A DNA stretch of 64,000 bases from Desulfatitalea tepidiphila (GTDB taxonomy: Bacteria > Desulfobacterota > Desulfobacteria > Desulfobacterales > Desulfosarcinaceae). Position 1 is the stretch's first letter; each line of letters opens with the position of its first letter. Positions 1-8,670 of the stretch are shown here, piece by piece. A program made the position numbers and the translations under genes. Below the pieces are notes generated by a model. The model was not told the origin of the DNA. It saw only the letters and a list, made by a program, of their open reading frames with translations, and ran no database searches. The DNA lies in assembly GCF_001293685.1 (NCBI RefSeq), contig NZ_BCAG01000003.1:1674001-1738000 (forward strand), given 5' to 3'.

Positions 1-2
1 AA

Positions 3-1697
3 CGACTGGGTGAGATGCTGGTGGAAGCCGGCCTGATGACCGAAGATCAGCTCAAACAGGCCATCCTCGACCACAAACGCAACAATATGAAACTGGGCCA
101 GTTCCTGGTGCGCGAAGGCATCGTGGCCGGCGCCCAGATCGCGGACCTGATCTCACGCCAATTGAAAATCCAGAAATACCATCCGGACAATTTTCCCATC
201 GACATGACGCTGACCGAACTGATTCCCGTGGAACTGGCCCAACGGCTGCAGGCCATCCCATTGTCCAAAACCAACTACCTGCTCACCCTGGCCATGACCG
301 ATCCCACGGACATCAATGCCCTGGACGCCATCGAGGTTCACACCAACATGGAGGTCGAACCGGTCATCTGCACCTACCAGGAGTGGAACCATCTGCTCGG
401 CAGCCTCTACGGCACTTACTCGAGCATGGGCGGCGTGCTCGAACACATGGAAGAGATGGAGGTCGAGCGGGTCCAGAACGGCGACCGGGAACGCAGCAGC
501 GAGGACCTGGAGGTCAAATCCCTGCACGATATGGCCGAAGAGGCCCCGGTGATCCGGCTGGTCAACTCCATTCTTTCGCAGGCGGTCCGCGACGGGGCCA
601 GCGACGTGCATATCAGCCCGGAAAAGGACCGCGTCCAGGTGCGCTTCCGGGTGGACGGCAAGCTTCACGACGTGCCGGCACCGCCCAAATCCATGCACAT
701 GCTGATCGTGTCACGCTTCAAAATCCTGGCCAACATGGACATTTCGCTATCCCGCGTGCCCCAGGACGGCCGATTTACCATCCGCATGGACAACAAGGAA
801 ATCAATATCCGCGCCTCGACCATTCCCACGATCCACGGGGAAAACCTGGTGCTGCGCCTGCTCGACACCAGCAGCGGCGTCTTTTCCCTCGAAGAGCTAG
901 GCATGAGCGATACCGACATCCAGAAGCTCGAATCCATGATATACAAGCCTTACGGCATGATCCTGAGCACCGGACCGACCGGCAGTGGAAAAAGCACCAC
1001 GCTCTATTCGATTCTCAAACGAATCAACCAGCCCGACATCAACATCATCACCCTTGAAGACCCGGTGGAATACCGGGTGAACAAGATCCGGCAGATCCAA
1101 CTCAACCGCAGGGCAGGCATGACCTTTGCCAGCGGCCTGCGTGCCATCATGCGTCAGGACCCGGATGTCATCATGGTCGGCGAGACGCGCGATGCCGAAA
1201 CGGCCGGCATTTCCGTCCAGGCGGCCCTTACCGGCCACCGGGTGCTCAGCACGGTGCATACCAACGACGCCGCCGGGGCCATCACACGTTTGATGGACAT
1301 GGGGGTGGAACCCTTCCTGGTTTCGTCGGTCATGCTCGTCTCCATCGCCCAGCGCCTGGTGCGCAAGGTGTGCCCCTATTGCAGCAAACCCCAGAAACCG
1401 CCCAAGGAAGCACTGAAATTCTGGGGGATCGACCGCATCCCGGACGCCCACCTGGTCAAGGGCAGCGGCTGCTTCAACTGCATGGACAAGGGCTATAAAG
1501 GACGCACCGGTATCTTTGAAGTCCTGATCATCGATGATATGGTGCAGGACATGATCCTCAAACGTCATTCGGCCCAGGAGATCACCCGCGCCGCCCACCA
1601 GGCCGGACGCCTCAGGACCCTGAAGGAGGACGCCGCCGACAAGGTGGCCCGGGGCATCACGACCCTGGACGAGGCCGCTTCGGCGGTCATGATGTAA
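3..1697 (+). CDS. gspE: Type II secretion/type IV pilus assembly ATPase GspE/PilB-like, 5' end outside window
   Basis: This is the cytoplasmic hexameric ATPase that powers pseudopilus or pilus assembly. Counting from the Met at 15, residues 1-130 are the T2SSE N-terminal domain. Walker A GPTGSGKST is at 320-328, the Walker B region DVIMVGE at 384-390, and a tetracysteine zinc site has Cys 453, 456, 486 and 489. The frame stays open to the window edge and reads RLGE directly before that Met, matching the usual family N-terminus (RLGEMLVEAG). The true start is therefore upstream, although at least 560 residues are present. The platform gene follows after about 290 bp. GspE, PilB and MshE are hard to separate by sequence; the pseudopilin neighbours fit any of these systems. 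Confidence 0.9.
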   Translation, partial: RLGEMLVEAGLMTEDQLKQAILDHKRNNMKLGQFLVREGIVAGAQIADLISRQLKIQKYHPDNFPIDMTLTELIPVELAQRLQAIPLSKTNYLLTLAMTDPTDINALDAIEVHTNMEVEPVICTYQEWNHLLGSLYGTYSSMGGVLEHMEEMEVERVQNGDRERSSEDLEVKSLHDMAEEAPVIRLVNSILSQAVRDGASDVHISPEKDRVQVRFRVDGKLHDVPAPPKSMHMLIVSRFKILANMDISLSRVPQDGRFTIRMDNKEINIRASTIPTIHGENLVLRLLDTSSGVFSLEELGMSDTDIQKLESMIYKPYGMILSTGPTGSGKSTTLYSILKRINQPDINIITLEDPVEYRVNKIRQIQLNRRAGMTFASGLRAIMRQDPDVIMVGETRDAETAGISVQAALTGHRVLSTVHTNDAAGAITRLMDMGVEPFLVSSVMLVSIAQRLVRKVCPYCSKPQKPPKEALKFWGIDRIPDAHLVKGSGCFNCMDKGYKGRTGIFEVLIIDDMVQDMILKRHSAQEITRAAHQAGRLRTLKEDAADKVARGITTLDEAASAVMM

Positions 1698-1984
1698 GAA
1701 TAGAAGTTTAAAGTGTTAAGTTTAAAGTTTAAAGCTAATGCCATTAATTTAAGGTATATTCCGGGCGGGCGTAAAGCCCGCCCCTACGAGATTCGGGTTG
1801 CACAATTCAGGCCGTTGCCATAACCCGGCGGCGTACGGGCGGGGTTTATCCCCGCCCGTGTGGAAACCAAAACGCCTGTATTACATTCCAAACATTGTAG
1901 GGGCGGGGTTCATCCCCGCCCGTATAAAAACCTGAACGCCCTGAGTGAACGGCACTGAGTTTAAAGTGTTAAGTGGAAATAGCC
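1698..1984. repeat. Intergenic repeat cluster: three GC-rich REP-like hairpins bracketed by a 15-bp direct repeat
   Basis: No gene is visible here. Three palindromes of one type (GGGCGGGG, a 4-5 nt loop, then CCCCGCCC or a close variant) lie at 1763-1783, 1835-1859 and 1901-1921. The 15-bp sequence GTTTAAAGTGTTAAG occurs exactly at 1706-1720 and again at 1959-1973; the first copy continues into further TTTAAAG units. The hairpins resemble dispersed REP/MITE-type repeats of environmental genomes. They may stabilise or attenuate the message between the ATPase and platform genes, but none has a terminator T-run. Confidence 0.75.
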
Positions 1985-3205
1985 ATGCCGACCTTTTCCT
2001 ATCAAGCGATCAATGAGAGTGGGGCGACGATTTCGGGCACCCTGGAGGCCGAATCCCTCGATGCGGCCGCCAGCCTTCTGGTGGGCAACGGCCTGATTCC
2101 CAGCAAGGTCAGACCGCGAACAGCGGCCGAACCCATGCTTTGGATGGGGCACCTGCTCAAGTGGATTCATCCGGTCAAAATGCCGGAATTGATCCTGTTC
2201 ACCAAGCAGTTCCGCACCATGGTGCGCGCGGGTATTCCCATGCTATCCCTGCTCAAGACCCTGGAGTCCCAGACTGAAAACAGGGTGCTGAAAAAAGTGA
2301 TCCTCAACATGAGTCACGACATCTCCCAGGGATCCAGCATGCACGAGACATTCCGCAAGCACCCGGCCATCTTCTCGTCGCTCTACTGCAGCATGGTGCG
2401 CGCCGGGGAGGCCAGCGGCGCCCTGCCCGAAGTGCTCGAACGGCTGATCTACATTCTGGAGCACGAATACAAGATCCGCTCCGAAATCCGTTCCGCACTG
2501 CAATATCCGGCCCTGGTATTCGCCTTTTTGATCGTGGCCTTCTTCGTGCTGCTGACCTACGTCATCCCTAAATTTTCCACCATATTCATGAAATCCGGCC
2601 TGGAATTGCCCCTGTTGACGCGAATCTGCATCATGATCTACGATGCCATGGTCAATTACTGGTACCTGGTTTTGATCGGCATCGTGGCCATTGTCGGCAC
2701 CTTGACCGTGTACCTCAGAACCAGCGAGGGACGCCTCGCCCGGGACAAATTATTGCTTCACATGCCCCTCCTGGGCCCCCTCTTTCTCAAGGCCGCCATG
2801 GCCCGGTTCGCCAGCATCTTTTCCATTCTGCAATCCAGCGGCGTCGGGGTGATGGATTCCATGCGGATTCTGGCCGATACCGTGAACAACGAGGCCATCG
2901 CGCAGGAATTCATAGAGTTGCAGGACCGACTGGAGGAGGGCCGCGGCATCGCCGCGCCACTGCGCCAATCCCAGTATTTCACCCCCATCGTCATCAACAT
3001 GACCGCCATCGGCGAGGAGACCGGCAACCTGGAGGAGATGCTCGACGACATCGCCGCCCACTACGATTGGGAATTGTCTTACGCCGTGAAACGCTTCAAC
3101 GATTCCCTTGGGCCGATTCTCATCGTCGGCATGGCCGCCGTTATCGGCTTTTTCGCCCTGGCCATCTATATGCCCATGTGGGATTTGTCGCGCGTTGTGC
3201 AATAG
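1985..3205 (+). CDS. gspF: Type II secretion/type IV pilus inner-membrane platform protein GspF/PilC-like
   Basis: This polytopic inner-membrane protein couples the assembly ATPase to pilin extraction from the membrane. It has the two T2SSF repeats, each with an ELILFTKQF- or MARFASIF-like start and a GEETGNLEEML-like signature (ERAGEASGALPEVLE-like in the first half). Hydrophobic helices lie around residues 165-190, 220-245 and 375-400. The total of 406 residues is normal. The frame could begin at GTG 1973, but ATG 1985 gives the family-typical MPTFSYQA start; GTG 1973 is also the last base of a direct repeat. It is followed after 12 bp by the sigma-54 activator, implying cotranscription. 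Confidence 0.92.
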   Translation: MPTFSYQAINESGATISGTLEAESLDAAASLLVGNGLIPSKVRPRTAAEPMLWMGHLLKWIHPVKMPELILFTKQFRTMVRAGIPMLSLLKTLESQTENRVLKKVILNMSHDISQGSSMHETFRKHPAIFSSLYCSMVRAGEASGALPEVLERLIYILEHEYKIRSEIRSALQYPALVFAFLIVAFFVLLTYVIPKFSTIFMKSGLELPLLTRICIMIYDAMVNYWYLVLIGIVAIVGTLTVYLRTSEGRLARDKLLLHMPLLGPLFLKAAMARFASIFSILQSSGVGVMDSMRILADTVNNEAIAQEFIELQDRLEEGRGIAAPLRQSQYFTPIVINMTAIGEETGNLEEMLDDIAAHYDWELSYAVKRFNDSLGPILIVGMAAVIGFFALAIYMPMWDLSRVVQ

Positions 3206-3217
3206 GCTTACCGCGTC

Positions 3218-4594
3218 ATGTCCATCCGGAGCCCCATAGAAATCAACATGCGCGACATCCGTTTTCACATCAATCTCTATATTCTGATACCGGTGATCTT
3301 CGCCGGCTTCACGACCTTGTCCTTTCTCGTCGCCTATCAGTTGACCAGCTTTTACATCTCCAAGAGTCTGCCGCCCCAATGGCCCCTGGCCTTCTGGGGA
3401 GCCCTCCTGGTGATCTTCACTTTTGTGTGCGGCCTGCTGGTGGTCAAGTTCGTCATTTCGCCGGTGGAACGCTTTGTCGACAAGACCCAGACCATGGGGG
3501 TCCTCAAGGACATCGATAGCAGCCAAAAAGGATCTGACGTCTCGGTCGGGGAAATCAACCGCTTTTCTCGCGTTTTTGATCAGGTCACCGAAATCCTGAG
3601 TAAAATGGAGGCCAGCGCCCTTTTTCCCGAAATCGTGGGACACAGCACCGCCATGCGTGCCGTGCTGAACCAGATCGTCAAGGTGGCCCCCACCGATTCC
3701 ATGGTGCTGGTGGCCGGTGAAACCGGTACCGGCAAGGAGCTGATCGCCCACGCCATCCACGGCCACAGCCGCCGCCGGAGCCAGCCGTTCCTGGCCTTGA
3801 ACTGCGCCGCCATCCCGGAAGGATTACTCGAAAGTGAGCTGTTCGGTCATGAAAAAGGGGCCTTCACCGGTGCCGTCAATCGTAAAATCGGAAAGATCGA
3901 ACAGGCCCACCAAGGCACCCTGTTCCTGGATGAAATCGGAGACATGTCCCTGGAAACCCAGGCCAAACTGCTCAGGGCCCTGGAAGAACGCCAGGTCGTG
4001 CGGTTAGGCGGCACGCAGCCGGTCAAGGTGGACGTGCGTTTCATCGCCGCCACCAACAAGAACCTGCCGGAACGCGTGAAAAAAGGGCTTTTCAGGGAAG
4101 ACCTGTACTATCGGCTCAACGTCTTTCTCATTCACCTGCCCCCCCTGCGGGAGCGCCGCGAGGACATTCCCCTGTTGGCCGAACATTTTCTTAGCACCGT
4201 CAACGATACTCAAAAACTATCCACCGCCTGTATCCAGCGCCTCATGGCCCACGACTGGCCGGGCAATGTGCGTGAGCTGCAAAATGCCATCCAATCCGCC
4301 GCTGTCATGTCCGGCGCCGACATCGTCGAGCCGGTCCACCTGCCCTCGGCCATCACGAACCACTGGCCGGCAATGCAAAATGAACCGGCCTGTCCGGACA
4401 CCACCGATGCCACATCGGACGGACAGGATCTCGATCATCAGTTAAGGGAATTTGAAAAGAACATGCTCATCCATGCCCTGTCCCAGAGCCGCGGCATTCA
4501 GAAACAGGCCGCCAAGCTGCTCGGCATCAAAGAGCGCAGCCTCTGGCACCGGTTGAAAAAACACGACATCGACGCATCGGCCTATAAGATGTGA
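3218..4594 (+). CDS. Membrane-anchored sigma-54-dependent transcriptional activator
   Basis: This is a bacterial enhancer-binding protein of 458 residues. Two predicted membrane helices (about 20-42 and 56-80) replace the usual receiver domain. The AAA+ domain has Walker A GETGTGKE at 167-174, the sigma-54 contact loop GAFTGA at 214-219 and Walker B LFLDE at 235-239. A Fis-type helix-turn-helix closes the protein at about 418-450. A second in-frame Met (nt 3248) is a possible start. It sits 12 bp after the platform gene and directly upstream of a pilin-like gene with a matching sigma-54 promoter, so it probably controls that promoter in response to a membrane or envelope signal. PilR is the functional analogue, but PilR has different sensory domains and a partner kinase; no kinase gene is seen here. 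Confidence 0.9.
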   Translation: MSIRSPIEINMRDIRFHINLYILIPVIFAGFTTLSFLVAYQLTSFYISKSLPPQWPLAFWGALLVIFTFVCGLLVVKFVISPVERFVDKTQTMGVLKDIDSSQKGSDVSVGEINRFSRVFDQVTEILSKMEASALFPEIVGHSTAMRAVLNQIVKVAPTDSMVLVAGETGTGKELIAHAIHGHSRRRSQPFLALNCAAIPEGLLESELFGHEKGAFTGAVNRKIGKIEQAHQGTLFLDEIGDMSLETQAKLLRALEERQVVRLGGTQPVKVDVRFIAATNKNLPERVKKGLFREDLYYRLNVFLIHLPPLRERREDIPLLAEHFLSTVNDTQKLSTACIQRLMAHDWPGNVRELQNAIQSAAVMSGADIVEPVHLPSAITNHWPAMQNEPACPDTTDATSDGQDLDHQLREFEKNMLIHALSQSRGIQKQAAKLLGIKERSLWHRLKKHDIDASAYKM

Positions 4595-4804
4595 CCCAAC
4601 GATCCCAGCTTCGCCACCCCCCAAAAAACAACCCACAATGGCCCTTTAAAAACCATTATTTTTGACGATTTTTCTACATAATTTGGAGTTCAAGACCCCA
4701 AACCAACCCGAAGGCGCGATTCGATAAAACCTATTAACCCCACATCCACTTGTAATAAATATAAATTCTTTCTTTAAAAATTATTTGCCTTTGTTTTTCG
4801 TTCA

Positions 4805-4820
4805 TGGCATATTAAGTGCA
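4805..4820 (+). promoter_or_regulatory. Predicted sigma-54 (-24/-12) promoter of the pilin-like gene
   Basis: TGGCATATTAAGTGCA matches the consensus TGGCACG-N4-TTGCA at 13 of the 16 positions if the four N are counted as matches. It has the invariant GG and GC with exactly 10 bp between them. It lies 42 bp upstream of the chosen pilin start, in an AT-rich leader and directly downstream of a sigma-54 activator gene. Transcription would start near 4830. This also argues against the earlier in-frame ATG at 4785, which lies upstream of the promoter. Confidence 0.7.
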
Positions 4821-4862
4821 CGCTTTTACGCAAGACAAAAACCCATCTCAATGGAGAATTCA

Positions 4863-5288
4863 ATGCATACAGAGCATCAAAATCGCAAAACACGCCCCAC
4901 CCTCGATGAAGCCGGCTTCACTCTATTGGAGATTATCGCGGTGCTCGTCATCATGAGCATCCTGGCCGTTGTCGCCGTACCCAAGTATTTCGACATTCAG
5001 GAGCAGGCGCGCGAGAAGGCCATGGGTATGGGAATTGCCGAAGCAGTGGGGCGGGTCAACGGCTACTTCGCCCAGCAGGTTTTAAATAATCAGCTACCTG
5101 GCGACATCGAGTATTCAGATACCACCTTGGGTACGGATTTAGGAGATTTCACCTTAAGTGTCACTGAGACCGGACCAACTGGATCAACAACTCAAACGGG
5201 CACCCTTAACCTGACAGTGAGGGGCAAAGATGGCACCCCCGTAGAAAATCTAACGTCCACAATATCAATAGCGAGGCCTGGTCTCTAA
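4863..5288 (+). CDS. Type IV pilin/GspG-like major pseudopilin with class III leader
   Basis: This is a 141-residue prepilin. A charged leader ends in Gly, followed by the prepilin-peptidase site and helix G/FTLLEI and a hydrophobic stretch (IIAVLVIMSILAVVAVP), at residues about 18-42. The C-terminal half is Gly/Thr-rich and variable. The start at 4863 has GGAG at 4853-4856 with 6-bp spacing and lies downstream of the sigma-54 promoter. The protein would be processed by PilD/GspO and polymerised by the neighbouring ATPase and platform proteins. Its own promoter and position suggest it is the main subunit. A T8 run follows the stop, without a clear hairpin. Confidence 0.85.
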   Translation: MHTEHQNRKTRPTLDEAGFTLLEIIAVLVIMSILAVVAVPKYFDIQEQAREKAMGMGIAEAVGRVNGYFAQQVLNNQLPGDIEYSDTTLGTDLGDFTLSVTETGPTGSTTQTGTLNLTVRGKDGTPVENLTSTISIARPGL

Positions 5289-5321
5289 AATACTCTTTTT
5301 TTTATTGGGATACACGCTGTC

Positions 5322-7381
5322 TCAATTTGTCGGGCAGCGGTCCATGCAACGGCTACTGAGCACACTGCGAACCAACTGCATATCTGGCAGATACGGCATC
5401 ATATTTGGATTTTGAACCGTGAGACCGATACAGTCGGCCAATTGATCTCCTCCAACTATTCTGTTTAGCCGGCAGACATAGTCATCCAGCCCTTCCGTAT
5501 GATTCAATTTCGCATTTATCTCGATAATGGCTATTAAGGCCGCCATGTTGCTGGCGTCGTTCTTGAACAGTGCTTTCCAGCATGATAGTGCCGCCTGGAT
5601 ATCGCCCAACAGTCTGTGGCTTTCGGCCATGATCATCCAGGCGATCTTGTCGTGTTTTGACCGCATCCCCAATAGCCTTCCTGAGAGCTTCAATGCCTCT
5701 TTTAATCTTTGCGTTTTTAATAATGAGAGCGCTTTGAGACTGAGAAGATCCGTGTCATCGGGCCATCGTTCCAAGCCCTTTTCAATGATTTCTAGCCCTT
5801 TTGAAAAATCGCCCATTTTTACGTTAACCTGTGCCAGTTCATGCCATACCTGGGGATTAATGTCATAAAAAAACCTGGCCTTTTGAAACCAAAATAGCGC
5901 TTCTTTCAGATCATGTTGTTTATCCGAGGCATACAACCCTAAATTATAATAAGCTACACCCTTTTGGTGCAGGTTTTCGAAATTGTCATTTTCGGTGGCC
6001 TTAAGGTTTAGTTTGTACGAAGCCTCATGTTCCCCTGCTATCCAAAATATCTTGCCAAGGTTTACATAGGGTAGACTTAACATCGGATAAAGCGCTATGG
6101 CATGCCGCCATAAATTGTATTCACTGCGAAATATTCGGTTGTAGTTCCAAGTCGTGTGCATAACGGACATGCACCACAGGGTCAGGCCTGCAACCAAGCT
6201 GCTTTGCAACCATCTTCGGTAATAGAAATGATCGAGACTTCGAACCGATGCCAAGGCAAGTGGCAAAAATAGCAACATGCTGGGGACATAGTTGCGATGT
6301 TCATAAATCAATTCGAGGTTGAGAAATGAGCTTTCAACGGCATGATTCAAAAAGAAAAAAAACCGCAATAGGCGAATAAACGATGTCGGCGTGCCAAGTG
6401 GCAAAGGAGGCTAATCATGGCCACCAAACCGATAATAGCGGCAACCGCTGTCCAGGGTGACCACAGAGAATCAGAATAGGCGACATCATGCAGCATGGAC
6501 ATGCGCATGGTCATAGGCAAGACAATCAAGGATAGGTAGAAAAAAAGTACCCGGGGCTGGGTCAACAGGCGCTGGACCATGGTAAATGGTCTGTTTTCGT
6601 ATGGTTTAAATAAATCCTGCGGGTCGAGATAAAGCAAACTCAAACCGCCTAAAATCATAGTCAGACCCAGACATAACAGAAAGGTCCGTCGCAGGGTGCG
6701 CAAATCCATTTTTTGAAAAAAAAACAGATCATAGAGCAAAAGCGCGTAGATCAGCATCACTGCATTTTCCTTGCTGAGCAATGCACCGATGCCACCTAAG
6801 ACGCACCAAGCATAACCGACCTTACGCGAGCGGCCACTTGATGCACCTCGGCCGACCATGTATCCATACATGGCCGAAACATAGAACATCCCCTCCATGG
6901 AAGTCATGCGCTGCACGATATAGGTGACGGCGGTGACCTGAATCGGATGGCAGGCCCAGAACACGGCAGCCAACCAGGCGATGAGTGTCGCTTTAGAGTC
7001 ATAGCGATGCTGAAAAACAGGCAGGGTCAGGGTGCCGCGAATCCATAGAAACAAAAAGAAAGCGGCCAGCCAGTGAATCGCGAAATTGACCACATGGTAG
7101 CCAAAGACATTCAGCTTCCCTACCCGGTAATTGAGGGCAAACGACAGATAGGCCAAGGGTCTGGCGATGACCTGTTTTGGTGGGCCGGCATTGAGTGCCG
7201 ACATCACCTGCTCGCCATTCACCCGGGTCATGTGAACCCGCTCGTTATGGATAATGTTGGGATAGTCGTCGTATTGCCATGAGGCCTGAAAACTGTTGCC
7301 GTAACAAACCAACAGCAGCAAGAGGAGGGACAATGCCGACAGGCAGATCGTGATGTTGCGGGGGGGGCGGTGGACTCCCAT
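5322..7381 (-). pseudogene. GT-C glycosyltransferase-like membrane protein with C-terminal TPRs, split by a frameshift
   Basis: Two overlapping minus-strand frames make one protein. The upstream half (to about 6347) is a polytopic protein with an acidic DD motif (WQYDDYPNI) after the first helix and eight or more membrane helices, as in PMT/TMTC-like GT-C enzymes. The downstream half continues the last helix (NHAVESSFLNLELIYEHRNYVPSM) and then has tetratricopeptide repeats. The break falls in a run of eight T on the coding strand (A run at 6355-6362). One extra T, or a -1 ribosomal shift, rejoins the halves as YCG-FFFF-LNHAVE. ATG 7381 (MGVHRPPR) is the likely start, although the frame is open to 7450. 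The gene is antisense between the pilin and pseudopilin genes, and its 3' half looks more AT-rich than its neighbours. By analogy with TPR-containing pilin glycosyltransferases such as TfpW, it may modify the pilin; this is inference. Confidence 0.75.
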
Positions 7382-7552
7382 AGGGTGGTTTTTCCTATCT
7401 GGACCTTCTAAAAAAAAATCTGTGAAAATGCCAAGCCTCCCTAAAACCATGGAACGCTGCCAAATTCAAGCCCGCACGTCTGCAACGGCTTTGTTCTTTA
7501 TCACGCATCAAGGCTGTTTCTTTCTCGGCAGCCATTTGGTATGAAGGAAAAC

Positions 7553-8023
7553 ATGCGGATAAAAATCAACAACAACGACGACGGCTTCACACTGTTGGAG
7601 GTCATCCTGGTGCTGATCTTTATCAGCATCTTCGCCACCATTGCCGTCTCCCGCCAGGCCAACCCGGACGTGTCCCTGACGGCAGCCGCGGAAGTGCTCA
7701 AGGCCCACATTCGTTACGCCCAGATGCGTGCCATGAACAGCACCATACCCTGGGGAGTCCATGCAGAGGCGGGAACCTCCTACTGGCTGTTTAACGGCAC
7801 CGACACCGGAAACCGCCAATATTTCCCCGGCGAAAGCGAGGACGAGGTAGACCTCACAGCCGACTACCTCAACATCGCCCCCGAAAGTTTTACCCTTCGA
7901 TTCGATCAGTGGGGCACACCCTCCGGGATAACCTTTGTTGGGGGAGAGGCGGCGATCAATTTGTGGAGCGGTGCCGAAACCGCCAACATAACGATCATCG
8001 AAAACACAGGATTCGTGAGATGA
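7553..8023 (+). CDS. GspH-like minor pseudopilin
   Basis: This 156-residue prepilin has a short leader of Lys/Asn/Asp residues. Then come the processing site G/FTLLEV and a hydrophobic helix (ILVLIFISIFATIAVS). The soluble part includes the GspH-like AEVLKAHIRYAQMRAMN segment just after the helix. An earlier ATG at 7541 is possible, but AAGGA at 7544-7548 favours 7553. Minor pseudopilins form the tip or initiation complex of the pseudopilus. The stop overlaps the next start (ATGA at 8020), so these genes are translationally coupled. Confidence 0.82.
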   Translation: MRIKINNNDDGFTLLEVILVLIFISIFATIAVSRQANPDVSLTAAAEVLKAHIRYAQMRAMNSTIPWGVHAEAGTSYWLFNGTDTGNRQYFPGESEDEVDLTADYLNIAPESFTLRFDQWGTPSGITFVGGEAAINLWSGAETANITIIENTGFVR

Positions 8024-8649
8024 GTGACCCCATCCAATCTGCCATCAGCCCCAATCGCCGAAACGGCCGTGCAGTCCAATCGATCGCTTGCAAGTCATCG
8101 CCATTCAATCAAAATCGACAGAAAACCTCAACTTTCATACTTTCATACTTTCATACTTTAAACTTCTTTCCTTATTTCCATCCCCGCCATCCGATCCGCA
8201 ACCAACGAGGTTTTACACTCCTCGAAATCATCGTCACCATCATCATTTCTGCCGTGCTGGCCACCATCCTGGCCGAAGTGATGTCGGGTCAGACCTGGCG
8301 CAGTTATCAACCGGTCCAGGTCATCGAGGAGAACCTGGCCCTGCGGGCTGTGATGGATAACGTCACCTCGGACTACCGTGCTTCATTAAAAGCCCGCAGT
8401 GAAGATGCCACTCGATTGATCACCCTTCAGGATCGAATCCGAACGAGCGGGTACTATTGGGACGCGAGTGATCCTTACACCAATGGGGTTTCACTCGAGG
8501 CTAAGGCGACCTGTATTGCTTTTGATACGAACAACAATGAAGACCCCACGGCTGCCGAGGAAAATTGTGATTTGGCGGATACGCTGCTCAAGGTGACCCT
8601 ATCCGTTGCCGGTACGCAGCATCAGTTGACAGCCCTTTTTTCAAGGTAG
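8020..8649 (+). CDS. Minor pseudopilin with an unusually long, repeat-bearing leader peptide
   Basis: This 209-residue prepilin has its pilin motif G/FTLLEIIVTIII only at about residue 65, where leaders are normally 6-25 residues. The start ATG 8020 overlaps the previous stop. No ATG, GTG or TTG occurs in frame between it and the pilin motif, so the long leader is real if the gene is translated. Residues about 38-50 (TFILSYFHTLNF) come from three tandem copies of an 8-bp unit. The mature part has an ALRAVMDNVTSDYRASL segment. It is probably a GspI/GspJ-type or PilV/PilW-type minor pilin; the exact class is not resolved. Confidence 0.75.
   Translation: MSDPIQSAISPNRRNGRAVQSIACKSSPFNQNRQKTSTFILSYFHTLNFFPYFHPRHPIRNQRGFTLLEIIVTIIISAVLATILAEVMSGQTWRSYQPVQVIEENLALRAVMDNVTSDYRASLKARSEDATRLITLQDRIRTSGYYWDASDPYTNGVSLEAKATCIAFDTNNNEDPTAAEENCDLADTLLKVTLSVAGTQHQLTALFSR
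8133..8156 (+). repeat. Three tandem copies of TTTCATAC inside the pseudopilin leader
   Basis: Three perfect 8-bp units run without interruption and are followed by TTTAAACTTC, a sequence type also seen (as complement) between gspE and gspF. Because the unit is not a multiple of three, gain or loss of one copy would shift the pseudopilin frame. The repeat lies between the only start codon and the pilin domain. Confidence 0.85.
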
Positions 8650-8670
8650 GATCGCACGGAGTACCGAAAA

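Noticed and set aside
1763-1921. The GC-rich repeated hairpins as a CRISPR array
   Set aside because: Spacing is irregular, the units are palindromic with tiny loops, and no cas genes are present.
2750-3766. Minus-strand open frame of 338 codons over gspF and the sigma-54 activator
   Set aside because: It spans two well-supported genes on the other strand and has no family resemblance.
4785-4862. Upstream start for the pilin-like gene at ATG 4785
   Set aside because: It lies upstream of the predicted sigma-54 promoter and would give an abnormal hydrophobic leader; ATG 4863 has a ribosome site and a normal leader.
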